A DNA stretch of 64,000 nucleotides from Candidatus Saccharimonadota bacterium (GCA_017404955.1 JAFRBH010000012.1:1-64000); one strand, 5' to 3'. Positions 24,865 to 34,537 are shown, counted from the first letter of the stretch. Numbers and translations: made by a program. Notes: a model not told the origin generated them from the sequence alone.

Positions 24865-26525
24865 TATTTTTTCACTACTTTCCTAGTCACGTCAAAATTT
24901 TCCATATAGTGGCCAGTAAGCAGTCTAGTCTGTGCATAAAACGCCGCGAACGACTGATATAAAATTGCCACAATCGGAGACAGAATCCACTGGAGTATCA
25001 TACCCACAGACTTCATACGATTATATTTCTTTGGCCTTGGCGGCAGCATTCTTAGTGATACGAAAATTGTCACCATGAGACCAATCATCGCAAATAGCTG
25101 AATCCACGACACTGTCACTGGCAAATTGTAAGTGAGAAGTTCCCTACTCTGAAAGTTAAGCAATCTTGGTACCCAGCCACCAAACGCCACAATCGGGCTC
25201 ATCGCTGCAAGCGTCACGTGGCCATCAAGCAATCTCCAAAACTTCGGGAATAAAAGCCATAGCGGCATCTTACGGCGCTTTTTATCAAGCATACGAACGC
25301 CCACATAGGCTACATCTGAGGCTCCATAGTCCCAACGACGGAGCTGCACAAACTGCGCTTTTACCGTACGCCAAAAAGTCTCTTCAATCACCGCATCCTG
25401 ATAAATTGGCACTTTGATAGAAATTACTTCATACTTTCCGCGAAAATGGAATAAACTACGCCAATATTGGTGCCCATCCTCCACAATTGTGCGCTTACTC
25501 CAAAAGTCCATCTCATAGAGCGCATCTAGAGGCTGTGAGTGCGAAGCGAAATTACGTAAAAGATGCGGTCTTTTCACGTTAATCACGTTAAAGAATGAGT
25601 TTGACACTGCAATCACCCTCATTGGCGCACTCGCATCCCAAATATTATTCATAAAGAGAGATACTGGCTGAAAGGCTGTGCGCTTACGATCAGGATTTAC
25701 TACGTATTCATATGCTACATAATCAAGGTATTTTTCGCTCATACGGTTATCCGAGTCAAGCGAGGTTACAATTACACGCTCCATTGGAATCTTTTTCTTA
25801 GCCACATATTCAGCCAAATGATGGCCAGCATAGGTCAAGTTTGGACCTTTACCCTTAATCTCTTGTGGCAGACCATCAGGGTGTTCCACTAAAATAAAAT
25901 CATAAAATGTCCCTTTAAATTTCTGTCGCAAAATCTCTGCATTTTTAGCCATTTCTTCCCCACCACGCGCTTCGTAACCTAGCACGAAAATAATGCGTTC
26001 ATTTGGAAAACTTGTATCTCTCACTGCTTCCACGGTTGGGATCATAGTCTCAAGCCCCTCATTGTAAGCCACCATAATCACCGCATGATAAATCTTATCT
26101 GGATCTGGGTAATCTTTTGGTGCTACTGATAGCATACGCAGATTGTCTAAGTGTTCATCAAAATTAAAGGCATCCGAGGAAGAGCCTCTGAGAGCCTCAA
26201 ATTTCTCGTGTGGGGTCTTAAGATCAGCATATCTTTGATGCCAATCTACGCGCATCGCACGTTCGATTTCGTTATAGCCTTGGACTGTACGCACCGCCAC
26301 ACCCACGGCTTTTACCAATGTAATTGTGATAATGATCAAAAGATAAATCGCCCCAAGAGTTGGTGAAATCAGAGAAAGAATAAATAACGCCGCAATCATC
26401 GCATAAGAAAGTGCGCCCGGTAAAATCTCTAAGAAACGATACAGAGGAGTTCTTTTCCCTAACGGGATCTCAAGATCATCCGTTAAGATTCTTCGTCCTT
26501 CTAAACCGTTAATTTCTCGCGCCAT
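24864..26525 (-). CDS. Membrane glycosyltransferase, family 2
   Basis: A 553-aa protein with two N-terminal helices (about 34-75), a cytoplasmic GT-A domain and further C-terminal helices. Visible motifs are VIMVAYNEGLETMIPTVEAV, SLDSDNRM (DxD), EDGHQYWR (ED) and QLRRWDYG (QxxRW), the set expected of processive or lipid-linked transferases. Donor and acceptor cannot be told. It precedes the carboxypeptidase with a 1-base overlap, consistent with cell-wall or surface-glycan work. Confidence 0.85.
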   Translation of the reverse strand: MAREINGLEGRRILTDDLEIPLGKRTPLYRFLEILPGALSYAMIAALFILSLISPTLGAIYLLIIITITLVKAVGVAVRTVQGYNEIERAMRVDWHQRYADLKTPHEKFEALRGSSSDAFNFDEHLDNLRMLSVAPKDYPDPDKIYHAVIMVAYNEGLETMIPTVEAVRDTSFPNERIIFVLGYEARGGEEMAKNAEILRQKFKGTFYDFILVEHPDGLPQEIKGKGPNLTYAGHHLAEYVAKKKIPMERVIVTSLDSDNRMSEKYLDYVAYEYVVNPDRKRTAFQPVSLFMNNIWDASAPMRVIAVSNSFFNVINVKRPHLLRNFASHSQPLDALYEMDFWSKRTIVEDGHQYWRSLFHFRGKYEVISIKVPIYQDAVIEETFWRTVKAQFVQLRRWDYGASDVAYVGVRMLDKKRRKMPLWLLFPKFWRLLDGHVTLAAMSPIVAFGGWVPRLLNFQSRELLTYNLPVTVSWIQLFAMIGLMVTIFVSLRMLPPRPKKYNRMKSVGMILQWILSPIVAILYQSFAAFYAQTRLLTGHYMENFDVTRKVVKK

Positions 26526-26575
26526 TTTTGCCTTCTTCTCCTAGAACCTTGCGCCACCTCAGAATACTCTGGAAT

Positions 26576-26980
26576 TTAACCCTCTCCAAGCAGTCTAAAT
26601 AATACTAAAATCGCGCCTAATGCTACACCAATAGAAATCAAAACAAAAGCTTTCGCCGCGCTATCGCCACGTTTCACACATATTCTAATTGCGATAAAAT
26701 TATGTATCACACCAAGTACCACCGCAAGAATTGGAAACGCTAGCATATCTACCCAGCTGCCATCACGATAACCACCAGCAGTGCGCATCTCCACTAAATC
26801 TTCACCAGCAAAACTACCAATATCACCATAGCCAACTTTCACTACGGCGGTGGATGGCTTCAAAGTAACCACAGAAATAATAAAAAGCACTAGGCAGACT
26901 AGTGCCAAAAACGCCATCAAAGAAAACAAGCCTTTCTTCTCTCTTGCAATTTCCCCAAAATGCTGCCCATAGTTCTTCAT
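26576..26980 (-). CDS. Small membrane protein, unknown
   Basis: A 134-aa protein with three hydrophobic helices (about 18-40, 78-100, 110-130) and an external loop containing GYGDIGSFAGEDLVEMR. No family recognised. A TATAAT sits 10 nt before the ATG with AGGG between. It lies just after hairpin element copy 2 and upstream of the glycosyltransferase, in the same direction. Confidence 0.6.
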   Translation of the reverse strand: MKNYGQHFGEIAREKKGLFSLMAFLALVCLVLFIISVVTLKPSTAVVKVGYGDIGSFAGEDLVEMRTAGGYRDGSWVDMLAFPILAVVLGVIHNFIAIRICVKRGDSAAKAFVLISIGVALGAILVLFRLLGEG

Positions 26981-27003
26981 AGATATCCCTATTATATCAT
27001 ATT

Positions 27004-27157
27004 AGGGGAATAGTATTAGGAATTTAAGCATTTCGACGAACCAAACCAAAACAAAACCCTCACCTTATGAGCACCGTTTAGTCGGGCGCAAAGAGGCTGA
27101 GAGTTTTGTTTTGTTTTGACGTGAGGAGAACGCTTAAATTCCTAACACTATTCCCCT
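27004..27157 (-). other. Long double-loop hairpin element, copy 2 (downstream of capC)
   Basis: Outer arms 27004-27029 and 27132-27157 pair over 26 bp with one G.U-type mismatch. The right arm contains the capC stop codon. GACGAACC (27035-27042) faces GACGTGAGGA (27118-27127). An inner 20-bp stem follows, then GAGCAC (27069-27074) opposite GGCGCA (27085-27090). The loops match copies 1 and 3; the stems do not match in sequence. There is no T-tract, so it is not an ordinary terminator. Confidence 0.7.
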
Positions 27158-27918
27158 AGCAAGATTTTCTTAGGGTTATCTTCAAACAGTTCTTTCAGCT
27201 TAGCACCTGGAGTCATCCCCGCCTTTACTCCATCGCTAGCCTTCAAGATTTTATACATCTTAGCCTTAGTTTCATTAAACTTATATTCATCAGTAGCTTT
27301 ATGTATGTCAGAGGCCAAGCAGAAAATCTTATCGTGAATAAGAAGTTCTCTCAAAGTTTTTTCTGCGCGACGGCCATAACGACCAAGCACCGCTAGATAG
27401 TCACCCTGCAACACACAGCCCATACCAATTAATTCATCAACAGCGGTTAGGTTATTTTGAATATACACATACCTTTCTGGGTGGGCAATTACTGGCACAA
27501 AACCATGTTGCACTAGACTAAACAACGTCTCACGCGCAGTCTTATCCTCTACCTGTACTGGAAACTCTACCAAAATATATTTTGTAGAATTGAGTGTAGC
27601 AATCTCATACATCAACTCTGATTTTTCATTTTCATAAGCCGCCACCATTTTTGGTAGCTCAGTGTCAATATAAACTTCATTTCCAAGATAAAGATTCACA
27701 GAAATTCCCTCGCTAGCAGCCCTTTCCCGAAGCTCAGAAAGCAGTTTCCACTTCTTGGCATTATCAGCATTATAAATGCTACCCCTAATATAATGTGGGG
27801 TCAAAATGATGTCAGAAACACCAGACTTCTCAGCAACCCTGAGCATTTCAATACTAGAATCAAAGTCCAGTGCGCCATCATCAATACCTGGCAAGATGTG
27901 ACTGTGAATATCAATCAT
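27148..27918 (-). CDS. PHP-family tyrosine-protein phosphatase (CpsB/CapC/YwqE type)
   Basis: A 256-aa metal-dependent phosphatase that reverses the BY-kinase encoded next to it. The PHP metal sites are MIDIHSHILPGIDDGA, LTPHY, FPV, AHPERY and ASDIHK. It overlaps the kinase stop by one base; this phosphatase-kinase-Wzz set is the standard control module for exopolysaccharide chain length. Its stop lies within an arm of hairpin element copy 2. Confidence 0.92.
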   Translation of the reverse strand: MIDIHSHILPGIDDGALDFDSSIEMLRVAEKSGVSDIILTPHYIRGSIYNADNAKKWKLLSELRERAASEGISVNLYLGNEVYIDTELPKMVAAYENEKSELMYEIATLNSTKYILVEFPVQVEDKTARETLFSLVQHGFVPVIAHPERYVYIQNNLTAVDELIGMGCVLQGDYLAVLGRYGRRAEKTLRELLIHDKIFCLASDIHKATDEYKFNETKAKMYKILKASDGVKAGMTPGAKLKELFEDNPKKILLGE

Positions 27919-28721
27919 TATTTAATTTTCGAATAGTACGCGTCTGCATAGTAGGACGAGTAGTATCCGCCTCCTACTTTAGCTTTGTTGATCACCACGC
28001 CAGCAATCTTTGAATTAACCTTCTCGAAGTTTTTCTTTACATCTTCAAGTTGATCAATTTTAGTCTTCGCATTAGAAATCGTAACAATGTTAACATCAGC
28101 ATATTTAGACATTACTAGCGCATCGGAAAGACCAAGTGCTGGCGGACAGTCAATGATAACAATATCGTACTGTTCACGAAAACTTTCAAGCAATTTCTTG
28201 TTATTTTCGGAAGAAATTAGCTCAAGTGGGTTTGGTGGAGTTGGGCCTGCTGGAAGCAAATACACACCTGGTACCTGAGTAGGCTTAACATAAATCTCAG
28301 GTTTGATAAATGCCATCATACCCATATCTTCAGTGCTCTTGTAGCGTAAAATGTAGTTAGAATAACCAGCCATTTTATCATTTGGAATACCAAAGATTTC
28401 ATGTTGGCGACCTTTTCTCATGTCACCATCGACAATGAGAACTCTCTTACCATCCTGAGCAAAAGCGGTTGCAAGGTTAGCAACCAAGAAGCTCTTACCA
28501 TCGCCAGATTCCGGAGAAGTGACAAGAATAGTCTTAAGTTCTTTTTCTACAGAGGAGAAAGTCACATTGGTTTTAATAGATTTCACAGCTTCAGCGAAAG
28601 AAGACTTTGGGTTAGTTGCAACTACAAGATCTTCTACGCCACCACGGCGAGTGCCATCTTTGTGCAATTTATGAGTCTTAGAAGTTAACACTTTTAGACT
28701 AAATTTTTTCTTCTCAATCAT
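27918..28721 (-). CDS. Bacterial tyrosine kinase (CpsD/CapB-type BY-kinase)
   Basis: A 267-aa cytoplasmic kinase partner of the Wzz-like protein. Walker A is TSPESGDGKS, Walker A' VLIVDGDMRKG and Walker B VIIDCPP. The C-terminal tyrosine cluster GGGYYSSYYADAYYSKIK is the autophosphorylation tail. Its 1-bp spacing from the Wzz gene supports one operon. It controls polymer length through phosphorylation cycles with the PHP phosphatase. Confidence 0.92.
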   Translation of the reverse strand: MIEKKKFSLKVLTSKTHKLHKDGTRRGGVEDLVVATNPKSSFAEAVKSIKTNVTFSSVEKELKTILVTSPESGDGKSFLVANLATAFAQDGKRVLIVDGDMRKGRQHEIFGIPNDKMAGYSNYILRYKSTEDMGMMAFIKPEIYVKPTQVPGVYLLPAGPTPPNPLELISSENNKKLLESFREQYDIVIIDCPPALGLSDALVMSKYADVNIVTISNAKTKIDQLEDVKKNFEKVNSKIAGVVINKAKVGGGYYSSYYADAYYSKIK

Positions 28722-28722
28722 C

Positions 28723-29391
28723 TTATTTCCTCCCTGCGCTTGGCACTACACCTAGCACCACTAGACCAACTTTATCTTCCACAGTTTGGCTGTTTTTAAT
28801 AGTATTATCAAGATAGAACATCACCAAAACCACACCAATACCAGCAGCGAGACCGGCAAGCAAATACTCAATAGTCTGTTTTGCCACATTAATATTGTAT
28901 GGTGCAGTAGCGGCAGTAGCCTTATCAACAATTTGTACGTTGTCAATCTTGTAAAGAGATACGATTTCTGCCTTAAAAACTTTGGCTATATCATTAGCAA
29001 TCTTTTGTGCAACTTCCGGATCTTTATCAGAGACTGTTACGTTAATCAATTGCGTATTAGAAATTGAGCTAACAGATATTTTAGAGGCTAGCTGGTCAAC
29101 AGTCATACCCAATTTTAGATCATCAATCACCTTGGTTAGCACATCACGGCTCTTGATAATTTCGGAATAAGTTTTAACCAGGTTATTAGAAAGTGTCACA
29201 TCAGAGGTAGTGATTGTAGTATTTTGTTTCTGTTCTGTAAGCACTAGTTTTGCTGTAGAGTTATACATCGGTGTTTTGAGGTAAACTGAATAGATCTCAC
29301 CCGCAGAAAACACTGCTAGTAAAACTAGCAACACAACATAGAACTTAGATAAGACATATCTGAATAGTTCCTTAATATTGATTTCATCCAT
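28723..29391 (-). CDS. Wzz/CpsC-type polysaccharide chain-length determinant
   Basis: About 222 aa with two membrane helices (about 17-37 and 180-200) bracketing an extracytoplasmic domain. It starts with the typical MDEINIKELFRYV and ends near the second helix with the usual short cytoplasmic tail. It activates the adjacent BY-kinase and sets chain length. ATG 29391 is chosen; a frame from TTG 29406 would start almost on the -10 (TTGTAA-17-TATAAA). Confidence 0.88.
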   Translation of the reverse strand: MDEINIKELFRYVLSKFYVVLLVLLAVFSAGEIYSVYLKTPMYNSTAKLVLTEQKQNTTITTSDVTLSNNLVKTYSEIIKSRDVLTKVIDDLKLGMTVDQLASKISVSSISNTQLINVTVSDKDPEVAQKIANDIAKVFKAEIVSLYKIDNVQIVDKATAATAPYNINVAKQTIEYLLAGLAAGIGVVLVMFYLDNTIKNSQTVEDKVGLVVLGVVPSAGRK

Positions 29392-29480
29392 CTTATGTTT
29401 TCCCAATTAATTTATAACACCGATTTTACGGTATTACAATAATTGTATCACACTTATGGAAAAAAGTCAATACCTTTATG

Positions 29481-31538
29481 CTAAATCGTCACCTTAAAGT
29501 ATGTGTACATATCTTGCTTAATATTCTGATTCTGCTCTGTCGCCGCACGTTTCATCAAATTTACCCAATCTTGCCACTCTCCGTAACCATCTCTACCATA
29601 ATAAAGTCTCATCGCTGGCGCAATTTTATTTGCCTCCTCATCAATGACGCTCAGGACATTCTCTGTTACAAACGGACCGTTCATAAGTTCCTGCATTATC
29701 TGGATAAATTTATTACGATAATAGGTTGATTCCATTACTCGTGGGAAAGTGGAATCTTCACCCAAATATTTGTCTTCCATTATAGCTTCGAATTGGTCAC
29801 TAATCACTCCGCTAAAGAAATTTGAGTTCTCACCACGAGCATAAATTAGATCCAAATCATAGCTCAAAAAGCGCCATCTGCCATCGCTGTATTTATTGTC
29901 GCTAACTTCCTTACCACTGTATTTCCAGATTTCATAGTTATTTTGTGGCCAATCCACATTGTTCCAAAGCAAATTTAGTGCATAATACATGAGGTAATCA
30001 TCCATATCCACCATTAGCTCCAGCATCTCTCTGTTCTCCTCGACGTCCAAGTCATTTTCAAACAGCCCCTTTAACCCCATCTCTAAGAAAACATCTTTTT
30101 CCTTCCCTTTTATCTTCACAATATCATCTGAATTAGCAAGTCCAAAACGTTTCTTCAAGAAAGAATTTGAATAATTTTGTTGTACATCAGCTATGCCATA
30201 GAATTTCCCATTAAGATACACTATTGCACGCTTAGTTGCAGAATAACTATCAAATCCACTTTCCTCGGCCAATCTGCTGGCTACGCTCGAACGAATATTC
30301 CCACTCTTTCTATCTTGACCACCCATTCTCAACCTTAAAGAGTTATATTTTTTTGGAACTACCAATCCTTTGGTACTGTCACCTGAAGGACTGAAACTAT
30401 ATGCCAGCTTTTCATAACCATATTTTTCATTGGCTACTAGTTTTAATGATTTTACACTGCTAGTAGCTGAAGCTCCACCAGATACTTGAATACCAATTTT
30501 CTGATTCCACAAAATACCTTTGTTGGTATTAGCTTCCATTTGCCCTGGACTAAGCAGGACAACGTTGGCATCTCTAATCCATTCATCATCACGATTATCA
30601 TAATTGCCGGCTGTATACTCCCCATTTTGCTCTGTCCCTCTGATAATATTTTCATCATAAGTCTTTCCCGGCACGAAAATTCCGGTTTCATAATCATACA
30701 AACTCTTGTGATCAACGGTTATACTGACAACATCTAAGGTAATATCTTTCTCTGGCTCAGCCGCCAGAATATAGGTAGACTCATAGACTTCACCGCATTT
30801 TCCGCCAACATAGCAATAAGTCGCTCTGATTGGGATAACATTTATCAACTCGCTCATACCTAATTTAATCGAGTCGGTATAAACTTTGCCATTTATAATT
30901 GGATCATCGCCATTAAGCGTATATCTTATCTCTGTTGCCGGCGACAAGATCGCACCATTAGAGCTAAGTTCTACCTCTATATCGGTGTCATAAAGCCCAG
31001 TTCCCTTACTAAATTCAACCTTGATATCTTCCGCCGGGCCGATATTCCAAAGCACAAACAAAACTGCAAAAATTATCGCTAGCACCGCTACAATTGCCAT
31101 CAGAACAACTGGCCATTTGCGATAGCGTTTCTTTGGCCTCACTGGCTTGATTGTCTCATTTGGATGAGGCGATTGCGTTTTTAGCTTTTCTGGATTCTGC
31201 TTCTCTGTTCTCCATATTGGAACTGTCGCCATCGTCTCTGTCTGCGGCTCTAAGACCTCAACTTTTGACTCTGGTTTCTTTGGTACCGCCACTTTCACTT
31301 CTGACTTTTCAGAAGTTTTGTCGCTGACACTGATTTTCTTCTTTGATGTAGATTTCTTTACTGCACCTTTCTTTAAAATAGCCTTCTCAGTAATAACTTT
31401 CTTAGGTGAAGTCTTTTTAGTACTCTTTTTCTTAGAAGTAGACTTTTTTGTACTAGCCTTTTTTGGGGCAGACTTCTTAGCACTGCTCTTTTTTGGTGCA
31501 GCTTTCTTTTTTTCTTCTTCCACCCGTTCTTCGTCCAT
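29481..31538 (-). CDS. CotH-kinase-domain protein with Lys/Ser/Thr-rich cytoplasmic tail
   Basis: A 685-aa protein. Residues 10-75 are tandem KKST/KKSA-type repeats, 142-166 is one membrane helix, about 172-260 is a chitobiase-C-like beta domain (FSKGTGLYDTDIEVELSS; IRYTLNGDDPI), and about 330-660 is a CotH domain (LRMGGQDRKSGNIRSSVA; YLNGKFYGIADVQQNY; LSYDLDLIYARGE). In Bacillus CotH phosphorylates spore-coat proteins; here a surface role is likely since the kinase lies outside. The basic tail is predicted inside, so it is not an obvious cis substrate. It lies between Ugd and Wzz genes. Confidence 0.8.
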   Translation of the reverse strand: MDEERVEEEKKKAAPKKSSAKKSAPKKASTKKSTSKKKSTKKTSPKKVITEKAILKKGAVKKSTSKKKISVSDKTSEKSEVKVAVPKKPESKVEVLEPQTETMATVPIWRTEKQNPEKLKTQSPHPNETIKPVRPKKRYRKWPVVLMAIVAVLAIIFAVLFVLWNIGPAEDIKVEFSKGTGLYDTDIEVELSSNGAILSPATEIRYTLNGDDPIINGKVYTDSIKLGMSELINVIPIRATYCYVGGKCGEVYESTYILAAEPEKDITLDVVSITVDHKSLYDYETGIFVPGKTYDENIIRGTEQNGEYTAGNYDNRDDEWIRDANVVLLSPGQMEANTNKGILWNQKIGIQVSGGASATSSVKSLKLVANEKYGYEKLAYSFSPSGDSTKGLVVPKKYNSLRLRMGGQDRKSGNIRSSVASRLAEESGFDSYSATKRAIVYLNGKFYGIADVQQNYSNSFLKKRFGLANSDDIVKIKGKEKDVFLEMGLKGLFENDLDVEENREMLELMVDMDDYLMYYALNLLWNNVDWPQNNYEIWKYSGKEVSDNKYSDGRWRFLSYDLDLIYARGENSNFFSGVISDQFEAIMEDKYLGEDSTFPRVMESTYYRNKFIQIMQELMNGPFVTENVLSVIDEEANKIAPAMRLYYGRDGYGEWQDWVNLMKRAATEQNQNIKQDMYTYFKVTI

Positions 31539-31543
31539 AGAAG

Positions 31544-32710
31544 CTAATCTCTTCCCCAGAGATCTCTGGTATAAACCTTGTCAGATATATCTAAAATCTC
31601 GTCTTCCATACGATTAGCTAAGATTATCGAAGAAATTTCTTTAAATTTACCGAGGTCGTTTATTAACTCGATTCCCTCAAACTCGGTGCCATCGAGTGTT
31701 GGTTCATATATCACCACTTTCTTACCGTTATCCTGTAGCTTACGAATAATATCCTGAATCGCCGAAGAACGGAAATTGTCCGAACCACTCTTCATGGTTA
31801 AGCGATAAATACCAACTACCTCTGGATGCATCTCCAAAATCTCATCCACAATGAATTGTTTCCTGGTTTCATTAGCTTTCACAATCGCTTCAATCAAATT
31901 CTGTGGCACATTCTCATAGTTAGCAAGCAGCTGCTTGGTATCTTTTGGTAAACAATAGCCGCCATAACCAAACGAAGGATTATTATAGAAATCACCAATT
32001 CTTGGGTCGAGACATACGCCTTTGATGATCTCCTTGGCATTCAAACCCTTTACGTCAGCATAGGTATCAAGTTCGTTAAAATAGGAAACACGAAGTGCTA
32101 AGTAGGTATTAGCAAAGAGCTTAACCGCCTCGGCCTCAGTACTACCCATATAAAGCACTGGCACATCATCTTTCAAAGCCGCTTCTAGCAGTAGCTCGGC
32201 GAATTTATGACCAGCTTCTTCTCTAGAGCCAACAATAATACGTGATGGGTAAAGATTGTCATAGAGCGCTTTGCCCTCTCTTAAAAACTCTGGCGAGAAG
32301 AAAATGTCAAGCTTTGGATATTTCTCCTTCATACGCTTCACAAAACCCACTGGAATTGTCGATTTAATCACAACTGAGCCCTGATAATTTAGAGCATCCG
32401 CCTTCTCCAAAATATCTTCCACCGAAGAAGTGTCAAAGTAATTCTGCTCTGGGTCATAATTGGTCGGCGTAGAGACAATGATGAACTCTGCCCCATAAAA
32501 CGCCTCTTTATAATCCAAAGTTGCGGTAAGATTTAATTCCTTTTCAGCAAAATATTTCTCGATATATTCATCTTGGATTGGTGACTTACGCGCATTGATC
32601 TGCTCAACTTTCTCTGGAATAATATCGAGCGCCATTACCTCATGCCTCTGAGAAAGAAGGGTCGCAAGTGACAACCCAACGTAACCCGTCCCAGCAACTG
32701 CTATTTTCAT
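31544..32710 (-). CDS. ugd: UDP-glucose/UDP-sugar 6-dehydrogenase
   Basis: A 388-aa enzyme oxidising UDP-glucose (or a related nucleotide sugar) to the uronic acid. The Rossmann motif is VAGTGYVGLSLA. The catalytic cysteine is in FGYGGYCLPKDTKQL, and the C-terminal UDP-binding part has RLTMKSGSDNFRSSA. The short length matches the streptococcal HasB/Cap3A group. A -10 TAAAAT ends 7 nt before the ATG, so it is probably leaderless. It supplies acidic sugar to the surface glycan operon. Confidence 0.92.
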   Translation of the reverse strand: MKIAVAGTGYVGLSLATLLSQRHEVMALDIIPEKVEQINARKSPIQDEYIEKYFAEKELNLTATLDYKEAFYGAEFIIVSTPTNYDPEQNYFDTSSVEDILEKADALNYQGSVVIKSTIPVGFVKRMKEKYPKLDIFFSPEFLREGKALYDNLYPSRIIVGSREEAGHKFAELLLEAALKDDVPVLYMGSTEAEAVKLFANTYLALRVSYFNELDTYADVKGLNAKEIIKGVCLDPRIGDFYNNPSFGYGGYCLPKDTKQLLANYENVPQNLIEAIVKANETRKQFIVDEILEMHPEVVGIYRLTMKSGSDNFRSSAIQDIIRKLQDNGKKVVIYEPTLDGTEFEGIELINDLGKFKEISSIILANRMEDEILDISDKVYTRDLWGRD

Positions 32711-32839
32711 ACTGTTTATTTTACCATAAAACTAGAGATTTTTTAAGATTTTGCTCAAGGTTATCAACTCTATTTTAATTTCACTTTTGCGCAAGTTTTT
32801 ATCGTTCTATTCTCGAAATTAGCGTGTTATAATTACCTT

Positions 32840-33625
32840 ATGAAAATCATTTTTCCGGAATTAGAAAACCCTATTATAAAAGAAGCTGTTTCGGATTTTA
32901 ATGCCAAAAATCCGGAGAATCCAATCGAAACTATTCCAGCTGGATCTCTAGAAGAGGCCTGTACCCTCTGTAAAAATAGCGCTGCCGATGCTCTAATCGC
33001 CGGCATTGATTACACTACTCGTGACATGGTTCTAGCTTGCAAGGATCATCTTGGCGCCACCGGCAAGACTTTCTCAAGTTGTTTCGTAATGAAACGCACT
33101 TCCCCGCTCGCCGACTTGCCAAGCACCCTCATTCTTGCTGATGCTGGAGTCACCAAAAACCCTACCACTGAGCAACTCACCGACATCGTCCTTCAAACTT
33201 ATGAAACTGCTCTCAAAGTTCTAGATGACGAGCCACGCATTGCCATGCTTTCATTCTCCACTTTCGGCAGCGCAAAAGACGAATCAATTGACAAAATCAC
33301 CTCCGTTATTTCTACTATCAAATCCACACGTCCAGAAATCAAAATCGAAGGCGAAATGCAGCTAGACTGCGCTATCAATCCTCGCGTTGCTGAGAAAAAG
33401 TTAGCCGGTCGCTCTTCCAATGTTGCCGGTCACGCCAATGTTTTAATCGTTCCAGACCTCAATTCTGGGAACATCTTGTATAAATCTCTTGAACAATTCG
33501 GCGGCTACGTCGCCGCTGGCCCAATCTTGCAAGGTTTCGTCAAGCCATGCAGCGACCTCTCTCGCGGCAGCACCAAAGAAGATGTTGAACTGGTGATTGA
33601 GACTGTGAAGAAGCTCGCAAGCTAA
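32840..33625 (+). CDS. Phosphate acetyltransferase-like protein (PTA_PTB family)
   Basis: A 261-aa protein matching the catalytic part of phosphotransacetylase: ADALIAGIDYTTRD, MLSFSTFGSAK, EMQLDCAINPRVA, NVLIVPDLNSGNILYK, GPILQGFVKPCSDLSRGS. It is shorter than full Pta (about 330 aa) because the first segment is compact. It interconverts acetyl-CoA and acetyl phosphate if active. TGTTATAAT ends 6 nt before the ATG: leaderless. Confidence 0.88.
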   Translation: MKIIFPELENPIIKEAVSDFNAKNPENPIETIPAGSLEEACTLCKNSAADALIAGIDYTTRDMVLACKDHLGATGKTFSSCFVMKRTSPLADLPSTLILADAGVTKNPTTEQLTDIVLQTYETALKVLDDEPRIAMLSFSTFGSAKDESIDKITSVISTIKSTRPEIKIEGEMQLDCAINPRVAEKKLAGRSSNVAGHANVLIVPDLNSGNILYKSLEQFGGYVAAGPILQGFVKPCSDLSRGSTKEDVELVIETVKKLAS

Positions 33626-33664
33626 TTATTTGACAACGGCCCTTCCCTTCATTATCATAAGCTT

Positions 33665-33901
33665 ATGACACACTTTTTTGAACAAATCAACAACATTATA
33701 AAAGACGCCGAGCTTACAGGCATTCTAATCATTCTTCTAATCATCACGCTAATTGTCCTCAATATCACTGCGTGCGTTTGCGTTATTTCTATGCGAAAAT
33801 CGCTCAAAGAAATCGCAAAGCACCATCAAGAAAAGAGCGAGAAACTTGAAAATAAGGCTGAAGAAGCCGATAAGAAAACTGAAAAGTCAGCAGAAAAGTA
33901 A
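33665..33901 (+). CDS. Small single-pass membrane protein with coiled-coil tail
   Basis: 78 aa. One hydrophobic helix (about 19-42) is followed by a charged, Lys/Glu-rich tail that should form a helix. Function unknown. A consensus promoter TTGACA (33630-33635)-17-TATCAT (33653-33658) ends 6 nt before the ATG, so this is a strong leaderless gene. Confidence 0.6.
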   Translation: MTHFFEQINNIIKDAELTGILIILLIITLIVLNITACVCVISMRKSLKEIAKHHQEKSEKLENKAEEADKKTEKSAEK

Positions 33902-33916
33902 AAATCCCACCCCTAT

Positions 33917-33960
33917 TTTACCGTTTAAAATGCCCAAAAATCTTGATTTTAAACGGTAAA
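33917..33960. repeat. 15-bp perfect inverted repeat between convergent genes
   Basis: TTTACCGTTTAAAAT (33917-33931) and its exact complement (33946-33960), 14-nt loop. It lies between convergent stops and probably works as a weak bidirectional terminator. Confidence 0.6.
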
Positions 33961-33961
33961 T

Positions 33962-34537
33962 TTATAACCATTGCGCTACGCCACCATGGTGTGAGCAAGT
34001 ACCACGTCTTGATTGGCTAGAGCTATAAGTTCCATCGCGGCATACCGCTGTGGCGCCGCTAGAATAAGTGGTGGACGGCCTACAAACCTGATTGCCATAT
34101 GCATTAGTATAGGAGCCATTTGGACAATACTGGGCTGGTGCAACATACGTCCCATGGGCAATGACTTCCGTCACTGGCTCTTTAGTGACTTTCGTAGAAA
34201 TTAATTCCCTAGATGTCTCTACACCATCGGTGTAGGTGACAGAATAAGTCTCTACCTTTTCCCCATTCGCACCAGCTGTTACAGTCTCATAAGTATCTTT
34301 AGCAAGACTATTATCATCAACAGTTCTAGAATCATATGGGATAGCGATAGTCTTGGTCTCAGTCGTAGTAACAACCTCCGGTTTTTTGATCGATTCTTTC
34401 GGCTGCTCACTAGAACCATTAGTTCGATTGGTCAATGTGATATCTCTATTAATCACCGAGCTAGTCGCACCACCTAGCACAACAGCTCCTAGAACTCCAA
34501 TACCAACCCAACCTAAAACAATAGACGGCTTAACCAT
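33962..34537 (-). CDS. Membrane-anchored G5 and DUF3761-domain surface protein
   Basis: 191 aa. A signal anchor (about 5-25) is followed by a linker, a G5 domain (about 85-130, YSVTYTDGVETSRELISTKV, TEVIAHGT) and a C-terminal Cys-rich DUF3761-like module (CPNGSYTNAYGNQVC, CRDGTYSSSQSRRGTCSHHGG). G5 domains often bind cell-wall or sugar polymers. TATAAT ends 6 nt before the ATG: leaderless. It is exported and likely wall-associated. Confidence 0.75.
   Translation of the reverse strand: MVKPSIVLGWVGIGVLGAVVLGGATSSVINRDITLTNRTNGSSEQPKESIKKPEVVTTTETKTIAIPYDSRTVDDNSLAKDTYETVTAGANGEKVETYSVTYTDGVETSRELISTKVTKEPVTEVIAHGTYVAPAQYCPNGSYTNAYGNQVCRPSTTYSSGATAVCRDGTYSSSQSRRGTCSHHGGVAQWL

Noticed and set aside
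27004-27157. Hairpin elements as integron attC sites or ordinary terminators
   Set aside because: No RYYYAAC/GTTRRRY boxes, no integrase in view, and no T-tract after the outer stem.
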